Positions 7,284 through 14,931 of a DNA stretch of 24,104 bases are shown in pieces. Both the position numbers and the translations under genes were made by a program. Source of the DNA: Porphyromonadaceae bacterium UBA7042. GTDB taxonomy: Bacteria > Bacteroidota > Bacteroidia > Bacteroidales > Muribaculaceae. Where the stretch lies: assembly GCA_002494015.1 (NCBI GenBank), contig DLAR01000103.1, positions 1 through 24,104 of the forward strand. Direction: 5' to 3'. The notes beneath the pieces were generated by a model. It saw only the letters and a list, made by a program, of their open reading frames with translations, was not told the origin of the DNA and did no database searches. Positions within the stretch are counted from its first letter, which is position 1. Every line of letters starts with the position of its first letter.

Positions 7284-7895
7284 ATGATTCGTTTCCTGTT
7301 TTCAGCAATATTTTTCGCCATGGCGGCAACCGTGGCTCTCGCACAAGGATCGTTGATTTCTGTCGTGGAAAAAATCGAGTCGATTGTTTCCGATGAGTCC
7401 CAAATTGCCACAGCGAGCATCAACGAAAAGCGAGTCAACGGCAAACTCGTAGGCTTTAACAAAATTTTTGTTGTCAAAAACAAAAACATCGCCACCCGAT
7501 TTATCCAAGCCGCGCTCAACGAGCGTTCCAAAGCCAGCAAATTTGAACAGCAGCTCAATCAGGACGTTGTCTATTACCATGTGGAGTTTGAGACCGTTAA
7601 AGACAATATGGCGACCTACGACAGCTACTCTATTGTCAAGCATGACTCCCATCAGTGGGTTGTCTCAGTCGAGCGTCGGCAGGAACGTCGGCAGGATCCG
7701 GCAGTTCGTTTTCATTGGCGTGACGGTAATGACACATCCTCCTCGTCAACCTCGATTTCCACCTCAGTCTCCGACGACGGCTCCGGCTCCACCTCGATTA
7801 TCATCTACAACCCCGACGGAAGCGTCACCGTCATGACCGGCGATGACATGACCGGCGATGACATGGTCACAACCGCATCGGCAAAATCATGGTAG
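7284..7895 (+). CDS. Exported protein of unknown function, third gene of the sigma operon
   Basis: This 203-residue protein has a clear signal peptide (MIRFLFSAIFFAMAATVALAQ, cleavage near residue 21). Residues ~25-120 form a mixed alpha/beta region with ISVVEKIESIVSDESQIA, VNGKLVGFNKIFVVKNKN and VVYYHVEFETVKDN; it resembles small DUF5024-like periplasmic proteins of Bacteroidales, a tentative match. The last third is low-complexity: a serine/threonine stretch (DTSSSSTSISTSVSDDG), then IIIYNPDGSVTVMTGDDMTGDDM. The final repeat comes from a 15-bp tandem duplication. It starts 9 bp after the membrane protein gene and is the last gene of the operon, so it may be a sensor ligand or a target of the sigma factor. 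Confidence 0.82.
   Translation: MIRFLFSAIFFAMAATVALAQGSLISVVEKIESIVSDESQIATASINEKRVNGKLVGFNKIFVVKNKNIATRFIQAALNERSKASKFEQQLNQDVVYYHVEFETVKDNMATYDSYSIVKHDSHQWVVSVERRQERRQDPAVRFHWRDGNDTSSSSTSISTSVSDDGSGSTSIIIYNPDGSVTVMTGDDMTGDDMVTTASAKSW
7833..7862 (+). repeat. 15-bp tandem duplication in coding sequence
   Basis: ATGACCGGCGATGAC occurs twice in a row (7833-7847, 7848-7862), giving MTGDDMTGDD near the C-terminus of the exported protein. It is in frame and looks like a recent slippage event. Confidence 0.9.
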
Positions 7896-7982
7896 CGACG
7901 CAATGCGGAGAGGTCATGCCCCCGCGCCTCAGTGTGGGGAGAGGAGAGAAAAAGCATCAAAGACGCGCACCACAGATAAATA

Positions 7983-8184
7983 AATCCGATAGGATTTTTC
8001 CTTGAGTAGCCGTGGGTTGCGCCACTGTGCAACCCACGGTAAAATGTACCAATAAATGAATCTGCAAAGATTTTTCTGTTCATCAGAGAAGAATCTTTGC
8101 AGATTCATTATCGTCCTAACCCTATTCTCCGGGTTGCGGAGGCGCAACCCGGAGCTACTCAAGGCAGCAATCTTGTCAGATTGC
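7983..8184. repeat. Five-hairpin palindromic element, copy A
   Basis: The element reads symmetrically. Outer hairpin AATCCGATAGGATT is at 7983-7996. Linker CTTGAGTAGC (8001-8010) leads into a hairpin with arms CCGTGGGTTGC (8010-8020) and GCAACCCACGG (8029-8039). The central 18-bp perfect inverted repeat is 8055-8072/8092-8109. The mirror hairpin is CTCCGGGTTGCG (8127-8138)/CGCAACCCGGAG (8143-8154), with reversed linker GCTACTCAAG (8154-8163). The outer hairpin GCAATCTTGTCAGATTGC (8167-8184) closes it. Nothing in it suggests a real gene. The outermost hairpin (7983-7996 plus a T-run) may also end the sigma operon transcript. Confidence 0.85.
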
Positions 8185-8199
8185 GATTCAACACAGACA

Positions 8200-8362
8200 G
8201 CAATCTGACAGAATTGCTTCGGAGCAGTGGGATTAATGTGGCGCAACGGCAATCTGACAAGATTACTTCGGAGCAGGGGATTGATGTGTCACAATTGCAA
8301 TCTGACAGGATTGCTTCCGAGCAGAGGATTGATGTGTCACAACGGCAATCTGACAAGATTGC
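8200..8362. repeat. 48-bp tandem array built on AATCTGACARGATT hairpins
   Basis: Four units start at 8200, 8249, 8297 and 8345 (periods 49, 48, 48). Each begins with an 18-bp near-palindrome of type GCAATCTGACAAGATTGC. The first three continue with a ~30-bp segment (TTCGGAGCAG, GGATTGATGTG, TCACAACG in variants). The last unit stops after its palindrome, which at the same time is the outer hairpin of element B. The spacers resemble each other, so this is not a CRISPR array. Because 48 is a multiple of three, reading frames stay open across it by default. Confidence 0.9.
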
Positions 8363-8551
8363 TTCTTTGAATAGCCGTAGGTTGCCTTGCGCAACCTACG
8401 GTAAAATAACGGATTACACATAAAATTTGTAAAGATTTTTCAATCACTCGCATCAAGATAAATCTTTACAGATTTTATTTATTCGATGGCATGTTTCCGT
8501 GGGTTGCGAAATCGCAACCCACGGCTATTCAAAGAATAATCCTTACGGATT
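8345..8551. repeat. Five-hairpin palindromic element, copy B
   Basis: It has the same architecture as copy A. Outer hairpin GCAATCTGACAAGATTGC is at 8345-8362. TTCTTTGAATAGCCGT (8363-8378) is perfectly mirrored at 8521-8536. Inside are hairpins CCGTAGGTTGC/GCAACCTACGG (8375-8385/8391-8401) and CCGTGGGTTGCG/CGCAACCCACGG (8497-8508/8513-8524). The centre is an 18-bp inverted repeat (8421-8438/8460-8477, one G-T wobble). The outer hairpin AATCCTTACGGATT lies at 8538-8551. Sequence differs from copy A mostly in paired positions. Confidence 0.85.
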
Positions 8552-8745
8552 AAGAGTGTGTTTACTTTTAACTTTAAGAAATCTTTATAGCCCTATTCGG
8601 CCCATTTTAATCTTTTGTTCAGGAACCCCCAAAACTCTTTCACAAAATCTGAAAAAATCGCCATCCGGTTGAGTGCCTTGTCTTTGGTGTGCGTAATAGA
8701 ATATAGAAATACCGAAAAACAGATTAACCAAAACTATATTCAATT
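8552..8745 (+). promoter_or_regulatory. Upstream region of the secreted protein gene
   Basis: This AT-rich stretch without a gene separates element B from the secreted protein start. The best promoter candidate is TGTCTTTG at 8679-8686, one base off the Bacteroidota -7 consensus, but no -33 TTTG lies 20 bp upstream. No riboswitch or terminator structure was recognised. Confidence 0.3.
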
Positions 8746-10212
8746 ATGAAAAAAATCTACGCATCCATGATTGCACTCTCTCTGGGGGCATTCTGTGGCC
8801 TTACTCTCTCCGCTCAGGAGCAACTCAACATCACGTTTGCCGACAACCAATTGCCTGCCAAATGGGAGGTTTCCAATGGCGGAACCTATTCATTTGAAAA
8901 CGGGCATCTAAATGTCGTTATGTCTGTTCAAAGTAATAATAAATATCGTGCCGATTTGTGGTACAACAGATTTACCGATGACAGTTATAAAATAAAGGAT
9001 GTTTCGAAAATCAAGGTAATGGCCATCAAGTTTATCGGTCAGCGTCCTGCCGGTAGCTTGAAGTTAGAATATATCGGTGATTTCACTAACAAGGCAAACT
9101 GGACTTATAAAGGGGAAATCAAAACCACGGGCGGTAATACGATATATTATTGGGATTTAAATGATATTTCCGACTATACCGAAACTTCCACTCTTAACCG
9201 TTACCATTTTACAATCGCTGATTGTGAGACTGAACCGTTTGAATACAGTGTTGACTGGGTTGCTACATTTGAATCTCTTGACGCGTTGACTGAAAACAAG
9301 GACTGGAAAGACGACGGTGAAAATGACATCGATGAAGAAGGTGATGTCGAATACACTTTCATCAATGAATCGACAGGGCAAGGATATTTGTCATTTGTTG
9401 AAATGTATAATGCGGCTGAAGCAGAACATACTCTGATTCTGAAAGATCATGTAACATTTGATAATAGAGCTGATTCTAAAAATGTTACGCTAAAGGGTGA
9501 AACCGGGTCTGAAAAAATTATTCAGAACAAGAATAACAGTTTGCTTTTTGCATGTAAATCACGTTTGGCTTTGGAAAATCTTATTGTAACAGCTCAAAAT
9601 GGCCCGGGTGCAAATCCTATGTTTGAAATTTCCAAGAATAATCCGCTCATTTTGACTGATGTGACATTTGACGGCATTAAATCTTCTCATGCAGAAGGTA
9701 TTATCAATATTAAGAATGATGGCGTATTGAATCTTGCCAATGTTAATTTTGTAAATTGTGAAGGTTCTACACTCAATGCTTTATGCAAAGTTGGTGCAAC
9801 TAAGACACTTAACCTTTCCGGCAAAAACGAGGGATTGAAAGTTTATGTCGAGGCCGCAGGTTGTATCAATGCCACTGACCTTACCAACGAACAGCCCATT
9901 GTTCTCACTCTTTCCGATATTTTGACAGAAACTCCCGCTGCTCGCAGCCTCAGCGAAAATGACGTGATTGTCAATGGTTGCGACGACCCCTCTAAGTTTG
10001 ACCTCACCAATTCAGGCTATAAGCTCGTGGGCGAAAACGGTAACCTCGTTCTTGCCAAGGCCGGTGATACGACTGCTATTGATGAAATCGGGGTTGACGG
10101 TGAGGATGCTCCGGCTGAGTACTACAATGTTCAGGGAATCCGCGTGGAGAATCCCGAGCATGGCCTCTACATCAAGCGTCAGGGCAACAAAGTCTCGAAA
10201 GTCATTCTTTAA
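8746..10212 (+). CDS. Secreted protein with beta-helix-like region and C-terminal sorting-type tail
   Basis: The protein has 488 residues. Residues 1-23 are a signal peptide (IALSLGAFCGLTLSAQ). Residues ~25-175 form an Ig/CBM-like beta-rich region (YSFENGHLNVVM, NNKYRADLWYN, IKVMAIKFIG) that resembles the DUF4979-type domain of Bacteroidales secreted proteins (tentative). An acidic linker (ENKDWKDDGENDIDEEGD) leads to residues ~230-390 with short beta repeats (NVTLKG, LALENLIVTAQ, LILTDVTFDG, VLNLANVNFVNC), as in right-handed beta-helix proteins. The last ~45 residues (TAIDEI, then PAEYYNVQGIRVENPEHGLYI, RQGNKVSKVIL) match the C-terminal domain widespread in Bacteroidales exported proteins and likened to type IX sorting domains. 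It is monocistronic with a strong terminator. Substrate and role are unknown; it may be a surface glycan binder. Confidence 0.87.
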   Translation: MKKIYASMIALSLGAFCGLTLSAQEQLNITFADNQLPAKWEVSNGGTYSFENGHLNVVMSVQSNNKYRADLWYNRFTDDSYKIKDVSKIKVMAIKFIGQRPAGSLKLEYIGDFTNKANWTYKGEIKTTGGNTIYYWDLNDISDYTETSTLNRYHFTIADCETEPFEYSVDWVATFESLDALTENKDWKDDGENDIDEEGDVEYTFINESTGQGYLSFVEMYNAAEAEHTLILKDHVTFDNRADSKNVTLKGETGSEKIIQNKNNSLLFACKSRLALENLIVTAQNGPGANPMFEISKNNPLILTDVTFDGIKSSHAEGIINIKNDGVLNLANVNFVNCEGSTLNALCKVGATKTLNLSGKNEGLKVYVEAAGCINATDLTNEQPIVLTLSDILTETPAARSLSENDVIVNGCDDPSKFDLTNSGYKLVGENGNLVLAKAGDTTAIDEIGVDGEDAPAEYYNVQGIRVENPEHGLYIKRQGNKVSKVIL

Positions 10213-10244
10213 GCGCAGTGTTTATAGTTAATGCGATAAGTGCG

Positions 10245-10309
10245 TGAGCCGCAGTGGCGGCTCAGCACCTACCACCCGCCCCGGTTCCGGGGCGGGTGGT
10301 TTGTTTTTT
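10245..10309 (+). terminator. Strong rho-independent terminator after the secreted protein gene
   Basis: A small hairpin, TGAGCCGC (10245-10252)/GCGGCTCA (10257-10264), precedes a perfect 14-bp stem, ACCACCCGCCCCGG (10271-10284)/CCGGGGCGGGTGGT (10287-10300), followed by TTGTTTTTT. This is one of the clearest terminators in the window. Confidence 0.93.
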
Positions 10310-10310
10310 G

Positions 10311-10485
10311 CCCTATCGGACGATAGGGAGACGGAGTCAAAGATAGTCATTTGACCGGCATCTGTCACGACGGCAGTCGTGTCGCGGAATCCCTGCGGGT
10401 TAGCAGCGCATCTATGATTTTACAGATGCATAACACTGCCTATCTTGAACCGTCAGGGGGGTAGGGAATCTGCGCCCGCAGGATT
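10311..10485. repeat. Palindrome-rich non-coding stretch between convergent genes
   Basis: Hairpins follow one another: CCCTATCG/CGATAGGG (10311-10328), CACGAC/GTCGTG (10366-10381) and GCATCT/AGATGC (10408-10429). An imperfect 11-bp inverted repeat, CCTGCGGG (10392-10399) with CCCGCAGGATT (10475-10485), encloses the third. The segment 10405-10448 resembles 23976-24017 near the right edge of the window. No open reading frame here is credible. Confidence 0.7.
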
Positions 10486-10491
10486 GCCTAT

Positions 10492-10538
10492 AAAAACGCG
10501 ACAGCCAAAGCGGTAATGTGCTTTGGCTGTCGCGTTTT
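10492..10538 (-). terminator. Terminator of the fimbrial operon
   Basis: A 19-bp perfect stem (10493-10511/10520-10538, core CGCGACAGCCAAAGC) with an 8-nt loop lies 11 bp beyond the stop of the last fimbrial gene. On the minus strand it is followed by TTTTTATAGG, as expected for an intrinsic terminator. It is short of T's on the plus strand, so it mainly serves the operon. Confidence 0.9.
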
Positions 10539-10549
10539 AAAGGACAAAA

Positions 10550-13420
10550 TCAATTTATTTCGGATAAATCGAGCGGTATATAAGTGTTAAAATAACGTTG
10601 TTGGGGGATAAAAGCCCGACTCTTATAAGACCGCGATCCTGTGCCTATCGGATTCTTGAATGCCATGACGACTCTTATAGCTGCAAAAGCGCGGCTGTGA
10701 CACTGTACGATATGTTCCTTGGCCTCGGATATCTGGTTGAAATGAGGTCGGTAGGATGTGAGGCCCGACGATCCCCATGCATTCCATGGATTGAAACAGA
10801 ACATAGCAATCCAATTCATCTTATTGTCTTCAATCGTATATTCCAGATTGGACGGGTCATAGAATGGATTATCTGTTGTCGCGTCAAGGAATAAGTAACA
10901 CTTTTCGCCGAGACCTTCGACTCGGGTTCCTTTAAGATTCAAAAATCCGTAGGCTCGAAGGTCGAGACCCGATATATTGGCGCAGTAAGCATCGCTTTTG
11001 AGCAGTTTGCCTTCTTTGATTGCTTGATAATCGGTTTCGGCATAAGATGCGTCGGCTTTTTTTGTTTTAACGTCATCTGTAATCCATTTTGCCGGATAGG
11101 ACCATCCTCCATAACGTCTTAAACGGACAATATCACCCCAAGTGGGAAAGCGGTATGTCTCAACCGATGTATCGGCAGGTTTTAACTTGCCGTCGATAAA
11201 AGCCGTGAAGTTGTAAAGCAGGGCAATATTGTCTCTTAATGACTCATCATTTACGGGGTCAATATCTGAGTCATAATAAGATCCACCGTCACTGATAGAC
11301 TCACCTTTGGAGGCTGTGGGATAGATATATCCGGCAGGGAGTTTCTGTGTCATCGGGTATTTTTCATGCTTTGCAAGATTTTCTTCGGCAGAGCTGACCG
11401 AATTGCCGTCCCACATCTGGAAATTGACAGTGCCGATTTTGTAGTCGGGTTTGTCAACCTCGGGATTTTGTGAATAGATTTCATCATATTCCTCATGGGA
11501 TACATTGAAACACTCGATGGGGTTGTTGTCTCTGTCAAGAACGTTTCGTAGGGATTTGCCTGTCCAAAATTGATTGAAACTGACTTTTCGCAATGGGTAT
11601 TGCAATTCACCGATATTCATATATTTTATGACTGTGTACCCTACGCTGTTATTGTCGGCGTCGGTAGTGTTGGAAGTCAGTGGCGAATATGATACAAAAG
11701 CGGTTTTTATTCCATTTTCTTTTTTTATCGCGATGTGACCGTTGAGGAATGCCTGTCGGTTGGTTACCATTTCATCACCGATTATAAAGTCTTCGATGAA
11801 ATTTTCTTCAGGATTCCAGATCAGCGTGCTGCCGTGCATGTAATATTCAAGGTATTCTTCAGATTCATACCCATATCCTTCAGTGGCATGTGTTTTAGTC
11901 CAAGTTGCGACATATTCATGCCCGTGGCCTACCTTGAACAGACCTTGAAATCTGTCTGAACCATTGCTGCTCATGTGAGGGAGCGGCCATGCCGACGGTG
12001 TTGACATTTTATAATTATTGTATTGGTCATGAGACCATGCCGGGTGCCGCAGAGGGGTATATCCGGTCTGTCCGGCACCTGATTTAATGTCATATATGAA
12101 GCGCAATACCGTTCCACGGGTGAGATCAGGATTCTGCGTGCCCGGCTGTAAATTATAGAATACCCATGCCTGAGAATTGACACCCAAAGAGCCGGAGGAC
12201 TTTGGCCCCTCCTTGCCGGGTGAGAAAATTTGTTTCCACAGGGTATCGTTGTGAGCTTTTCCCGGATTGGTAGATACGATATAGCTGCCTATATAGGGGT
12301 GGTCAAGATTACCTGTGTTTGGTTGTGTGAATTGGCTTTCGTAATCATTGACTTTCATCGATCGGTAATTGTCGTCATAGGATGGGTCGACATAATGGAT
12401 ATATTCTCGACACAGATAGCCGACCAAGTCATTTTCGGGGTCATACACTTCGAGAACCCAAGAATCGTCATCGTCGACATCGATTACAGGCGGTGTGAAA
12501 GAGGAAATGGTGAAATAGTAGTTGTGGCCGGGGAGAAGGTCGATGTCTTTTTTCAGGCGGTAGCTTTTTGTGGTGTTGTTGGTGTTCTCTACCGTCAGGA
12601 AAGCTCCCTCTGTGGCCGAGATGGTGCGGCATGCAGGCACGGCGGCACGATAGACGAGCAGCTTGCCCTCATCCTCTTTCCCCTCGCGCTTGCTGTTGAT
12701 GGGATGGGTCATGATGATGTCACAAAGAGGCTGGTCGTCAGCCACGCTGTAGGTCATGGCACTCAGGTTCTCGGTTGAGAGGTTTATGTCGGTCGCGGTC
12801 AGCGGCTGTCCGTGAACAGTGATGTTTTCGTAAAATTCAACATCTTTTTCGGGCACCATGACAAGTATATTGGCCATGGCATGGTCAAAAATGATGTGAA
12901 CATTCTTCTCCCCGGGTGCGACGTAGTCCCAGAGCAGGTCAGACTGCTCATAGGACGACATCTTGCCGTCTTTGGCCACCGATTGGTCGGGTTTGACGTT
13001 GTGGGTATAGGTGCGGGCCTTGTCAATCGTCATTGACGCATCATAGGGGTAGTAAAACAGATATCGAGCCTTGCCGCGACTGAGCTCCTGTGCAGTGCGG
13101 GCGACGAGTGTCTGCACTTTCTGGCCGGTGTTGAGGTTTTCACGCACCTCGACAGTCATCGGAACGTTAGAGTCGATGACTGTACCGTTTTCGTCAAATG
13201 AAAATGCGCCGACAATATCTCCGGATTCAAATGTGGACACATGCTCGTTTTCATAAACGACACGAGAACCGGGGTCGTTGCCACCGATGATAAAATATTC
13301 ATCGGATGCCCAATTGTCATTATAGACGGCATCGGGCATATCATCTTCGCAGCCTGACAATCCACAAGCCATTATTGTGGCGAAAACCGTTGGAATGAAT
13401 TTATACCGTAGTATTCTCAT
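10550..13420 (-). CDS. Large fimbrillin-family lipoprotein, putative fimbrial tip protein
   Basis: The product has 956 residues and an SPII signal peptide (lipobox LSGC, Cys24). The first ~320 residues resemble the Mfa-like/fimbrillin fold: FESGDIVGAFSF, ARYLFYYPYD, SDLLWDYVAPG, VHIIFDHAMANILVMV and LLPGHNYYFTISSFTPP. The remaining ~630 residues are aromatic-rich and match nothing I can name with confidence. Being last in the operon, and far larger than the structural subunits, it is most likely a tip adhesin, by analogy with the large tip proteins of Mfa/FimA fimbriae; binding specificity is unknown. It starts 2 bp after the preceding stop. By hand count GC falls from ~61% (12601-12720) to ~41% (11581-11700), suggesting a replaced C-terminal cassette. 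Confidence 0.85.
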   Translation of the reverse strand: MRILRYKFIPTVFATIMACGLSGCEDDMPDAVYNDNWASDEYFIIGGNDPGSRVVYENEHVSTFESGDIVGAFSFDENGTVIDSNVPMTVEVRENLNTGQKVQTLVARTAQELSRGKARYLFYYPYDASMTIDKARTYTHNVKPDQSVAKDGKMSSYEQSDLLWDYVAPGEKNVHIIFDHAMANILVMVPEKDVEFYENITVHGQPLTATDINLSTENLSAMTYSVADDQPLCDIIMTHPINSKREGKEDEGKLLVYRAAVPACRTISATEGAFLTVENTNNTTKSYRLKKDIDLLPGHNYYFTISSFTPPVIDVDDDDSWVLEVYDPENDLVGYLCREYIHYVDPSYDDNYRSMKVNDYESQFTQPNTGNLDHPYIGSYIVSTNPGKAHNDTLWKQIFSPGKEGPKSSGSLGVNSQAWVFYNLQPGTQNPDLTRGTVLRFIYDIKSGAGQTGYTPLRHPAWSHDQYNNYKMSTPSAWPLPHMSSNGSDRFQGLFKVGHGHEYVATWTKTHATEGYGYESEEYLEYYMHGSTLIWNPEENFIEDFIIGDEMVTNRQAFLNGHIAIKKENGIKTAFVSYSPLTSNTTDADNNSVGYTVIKYMNIGELQYPLRKVSFNQFWTGKSLRNVLDRDNNPIECFNVSHEEYDEIYSQNPEVDKPDYKIGTVNFQMWDGNSVSSAEENLAKHEKYPMTQKLPAGYIYPTASKGESISDGGSYYDSDIDPVNDESLRDNIALLYNFTAFIDGKLKPADTSVETYRFPTWGDIVRLRRYGGWSYPAKWITDDVKTKKADASYAETDYQAIKEGKLLKSDAYCANISGLDLRAYGFLNLKGTRVEGLGEKCYLFLDATTDNPFYDPSNLEYTIEDNKMNWIAMFCFNPWNAWGSSGLTSYRPHFNQISEAKEHIVQCHSRAFAAIRVVMAFKNPIGTGSRSYKSRAFIPQQRYFNTYIPLDLSEIN

Positions 13421-13422
13421 GG

Positions 13423-14931
13423 TTATGTTCTTTTTATTTCTTCAAGATCGTTGTCTTCTCCGTCGGCCCAGTTGCGGATTTCGAGCGACCACACGTCGGC
13501 CCGGCGGATGCGAATTATATAAAGCTTGTTTTCTTCTATTGCCGGAACGGGTAGAAGTTTTCTCAGCGGGATGGAGCGGTCATTTTCGCTATCGCCATCG
13601 TTGATCATCAGGAATCCGGCATCGTCGGTAGCAGGTACCGGCTGAGGAGGCAGAATTATGCGGTAATGGTTTTCTCCGATTTGATGTGGATACATGTTGT
13701 CGGGCCATCGCTGAAGATAATGGCGTCCGACTCTGTCACTGCCTGTTAAAGTGAAGTCCGGGGATTTGTCAGTATACCACCAGTCAAATTTATCAGTACT
13801 TAGATTGAATTTGCGACCAATAATAAAACCGTCAAAATTGTAGCCGCCTTTTAGAGCGATCTCCTGTTCTTTCTCAGAATAAAATAACCTGACATTGCTG
13901 ACATCGAAATCAAATTCAATTTCAATCGCGGCATGTTTTTTGTAGAATTTGACTTCAAGGGTGCTGTTTTGGTTACCGTTATTCAGCGGTGCGCCGGAAT
14001 TGTCAAGGTCTCTTATCGCGAACATGAAGTCGTTTTGTTGATGAACCTTGTCGCCACGCTGGTTGGTACTGACAAATACAGGGTATCCTGTCCATGAATA
14101 CCGATGCCATTCGCTGGCCGGTCTGAATTGATTATCACTGGGGGGAACTGTATTTTGGGTGTTGTCTGAGATTTCGGCAGAAAATATTTTTCTGAAAGCG
14201 AAGTCAGAAGTCGAACCGCTGGATTGATTTGCCAGATCAAATTCTTCTTTGCTGTAATTTCCGTAGGAATTGTATAGTAATCCATCGGTTTCAGCACAAC
14301 TGGGATATTCCACCAATTCGCAAAAAGGAGTTGACGGATCTGCCTGATATTTAGAAATGTTGGCCTGCAGGCTCGATTCAATTTCTTCGTTAGAAACAAA
14401 GGGGTAATAGAACAAAAAAGCATAGTTTATATCTGATTTTTTCAGATACAGATACTCGTCTCTGCTTGAGCTGTATTCTTCCAATTGATTCAGACGGCAG
14501 ATATAGTCGTTGTTTTCCGAATCAATATCACGCCATGTCTCGTTGTCATAGGGTTTCTTTATCTGTTTGAGTACGATGAATTTCCCTGAAGCATCTACTT
14601 CCCAACAGGAGGCCATGTAATAATTATTATAATGGACAACATCTACCATCTCACCTAATTCTCCATTCCATTCCTGCTGTTTTATCCGATTAGATATAAT
14701 GCAGCCGATTTTGTCACCGGGTTCAAATTTGCCGGAAAGGCCTGAGGATGATACGCGGGAATTGAGGTCGGAGAGGGTGAAACGGATTACGCCGGGGAGG
14801 TCGGCGGGGTCGGCGGCGGGGGTGTCGGGAGCGGCGGGCATGTCGCTGTCGGTACACGACGTTGTGGCTGTCGCGAGGGCGGCGGCTACGGTAAAGAGGG
14901 TGATGAGGTGTCGGAATGCTTTAGTATTCAT
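13423..14931 (-). CDS. Fimbrillin-family accessory subunit lipoprotein
   Basis: This is a 502-residue SPII lipoprotein (lipobox TTSC, Cys26). Fimbrillin-like hallmarks are present: GKFEPGDKIGCIISN, INYAFLFYYPF, VKFYKKHAAIEIEFDF and the final PAIEENKLYIIRIRRADVWSLEIRNW. It is probably an accessory or adaptor subunit between shaft and tip. Its start lies 11 bp inside the upstream gene and it ends 2 bp before the next, so the three last genes form a coupled unit. Base composition changes sharply inside the gene: by hand count 66% GC at 14701-14880 (signal and linker), 39% at 14161-14400 (middle), 52% at 13441-13620. This looks like a transferred middle segment between conserved ends. Confidence 0.85.
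   Translation of the reverse strand: MNTKAFRHLITLFTVAAALATATTSCTDSDMPAAPDTPAADPADLPGVIRFTLSDLNSRVSSSGLSGKFEPGDKIGCIISNRIKQQEWNGELGEMVDVVHYNNYYMASCWEVDASGKFIVLKQIKKPYDNETWRDIDSENNDYICRLNQLEEYSSSRDEYLYLKKSDINYAFLFYYPFVSNEEIESSLQANISKYQADPSTPFCELVEYPSCAETDGLLYNSYGNYSKEEFDLANQSSGSTSDFAFRKIFSAEISDNTQNTVPPSDNQFRPASEWHRYSWTGYPVFVSTNQRGDKVHQQNDFMFAIRDLDNSGAPLNNGNQNSTLEVKFYKKHAAIEIEFDFDVSNVRLFYSEKEQEIALKGGYNFDGFIIGRKFNLSTDKFDWWYTDKSPDFTLTGSDRVGRHYLQRWPDNMYPHQIGENHYRIILPPQPVPATDDAGFLMINDGDSENDRSIPLRKLLPVPAIEENKLYIIRIRRADVWSLEIRNWADGEDNDLEEIKRT

Noticed and set aside
8167..8362. Resemblance to a CRISPR array (palindromic 18-mer with ~30-bp spacing)
   Set aside because: Spacers are near-identical to each other, repeats are diverged, the first copy is inverted, and no cas genes are nearby.
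8097..8423. A 108-codon open frame encoding a 16-residue repeat (QSDKIASEQ-type units), and a cysteine-bearing repeat peptide on the other strand (8159-8356)
   Set aside because: Both frames lie on palindromes and the 48-bp array. The period is a multiple of three, so any open frame stays open and looks repetitive. The plus frame runs through hairpin arms of elements A and B, and neither has a promoter or signal.
10966..11200. Possible FISUMP-like domain in the C-terminal part of the 956-aa protein
   Set aside because: A few aromatic and glycine positions are reminiscent, but the defining pattern is not clear enough by eye to annotate.
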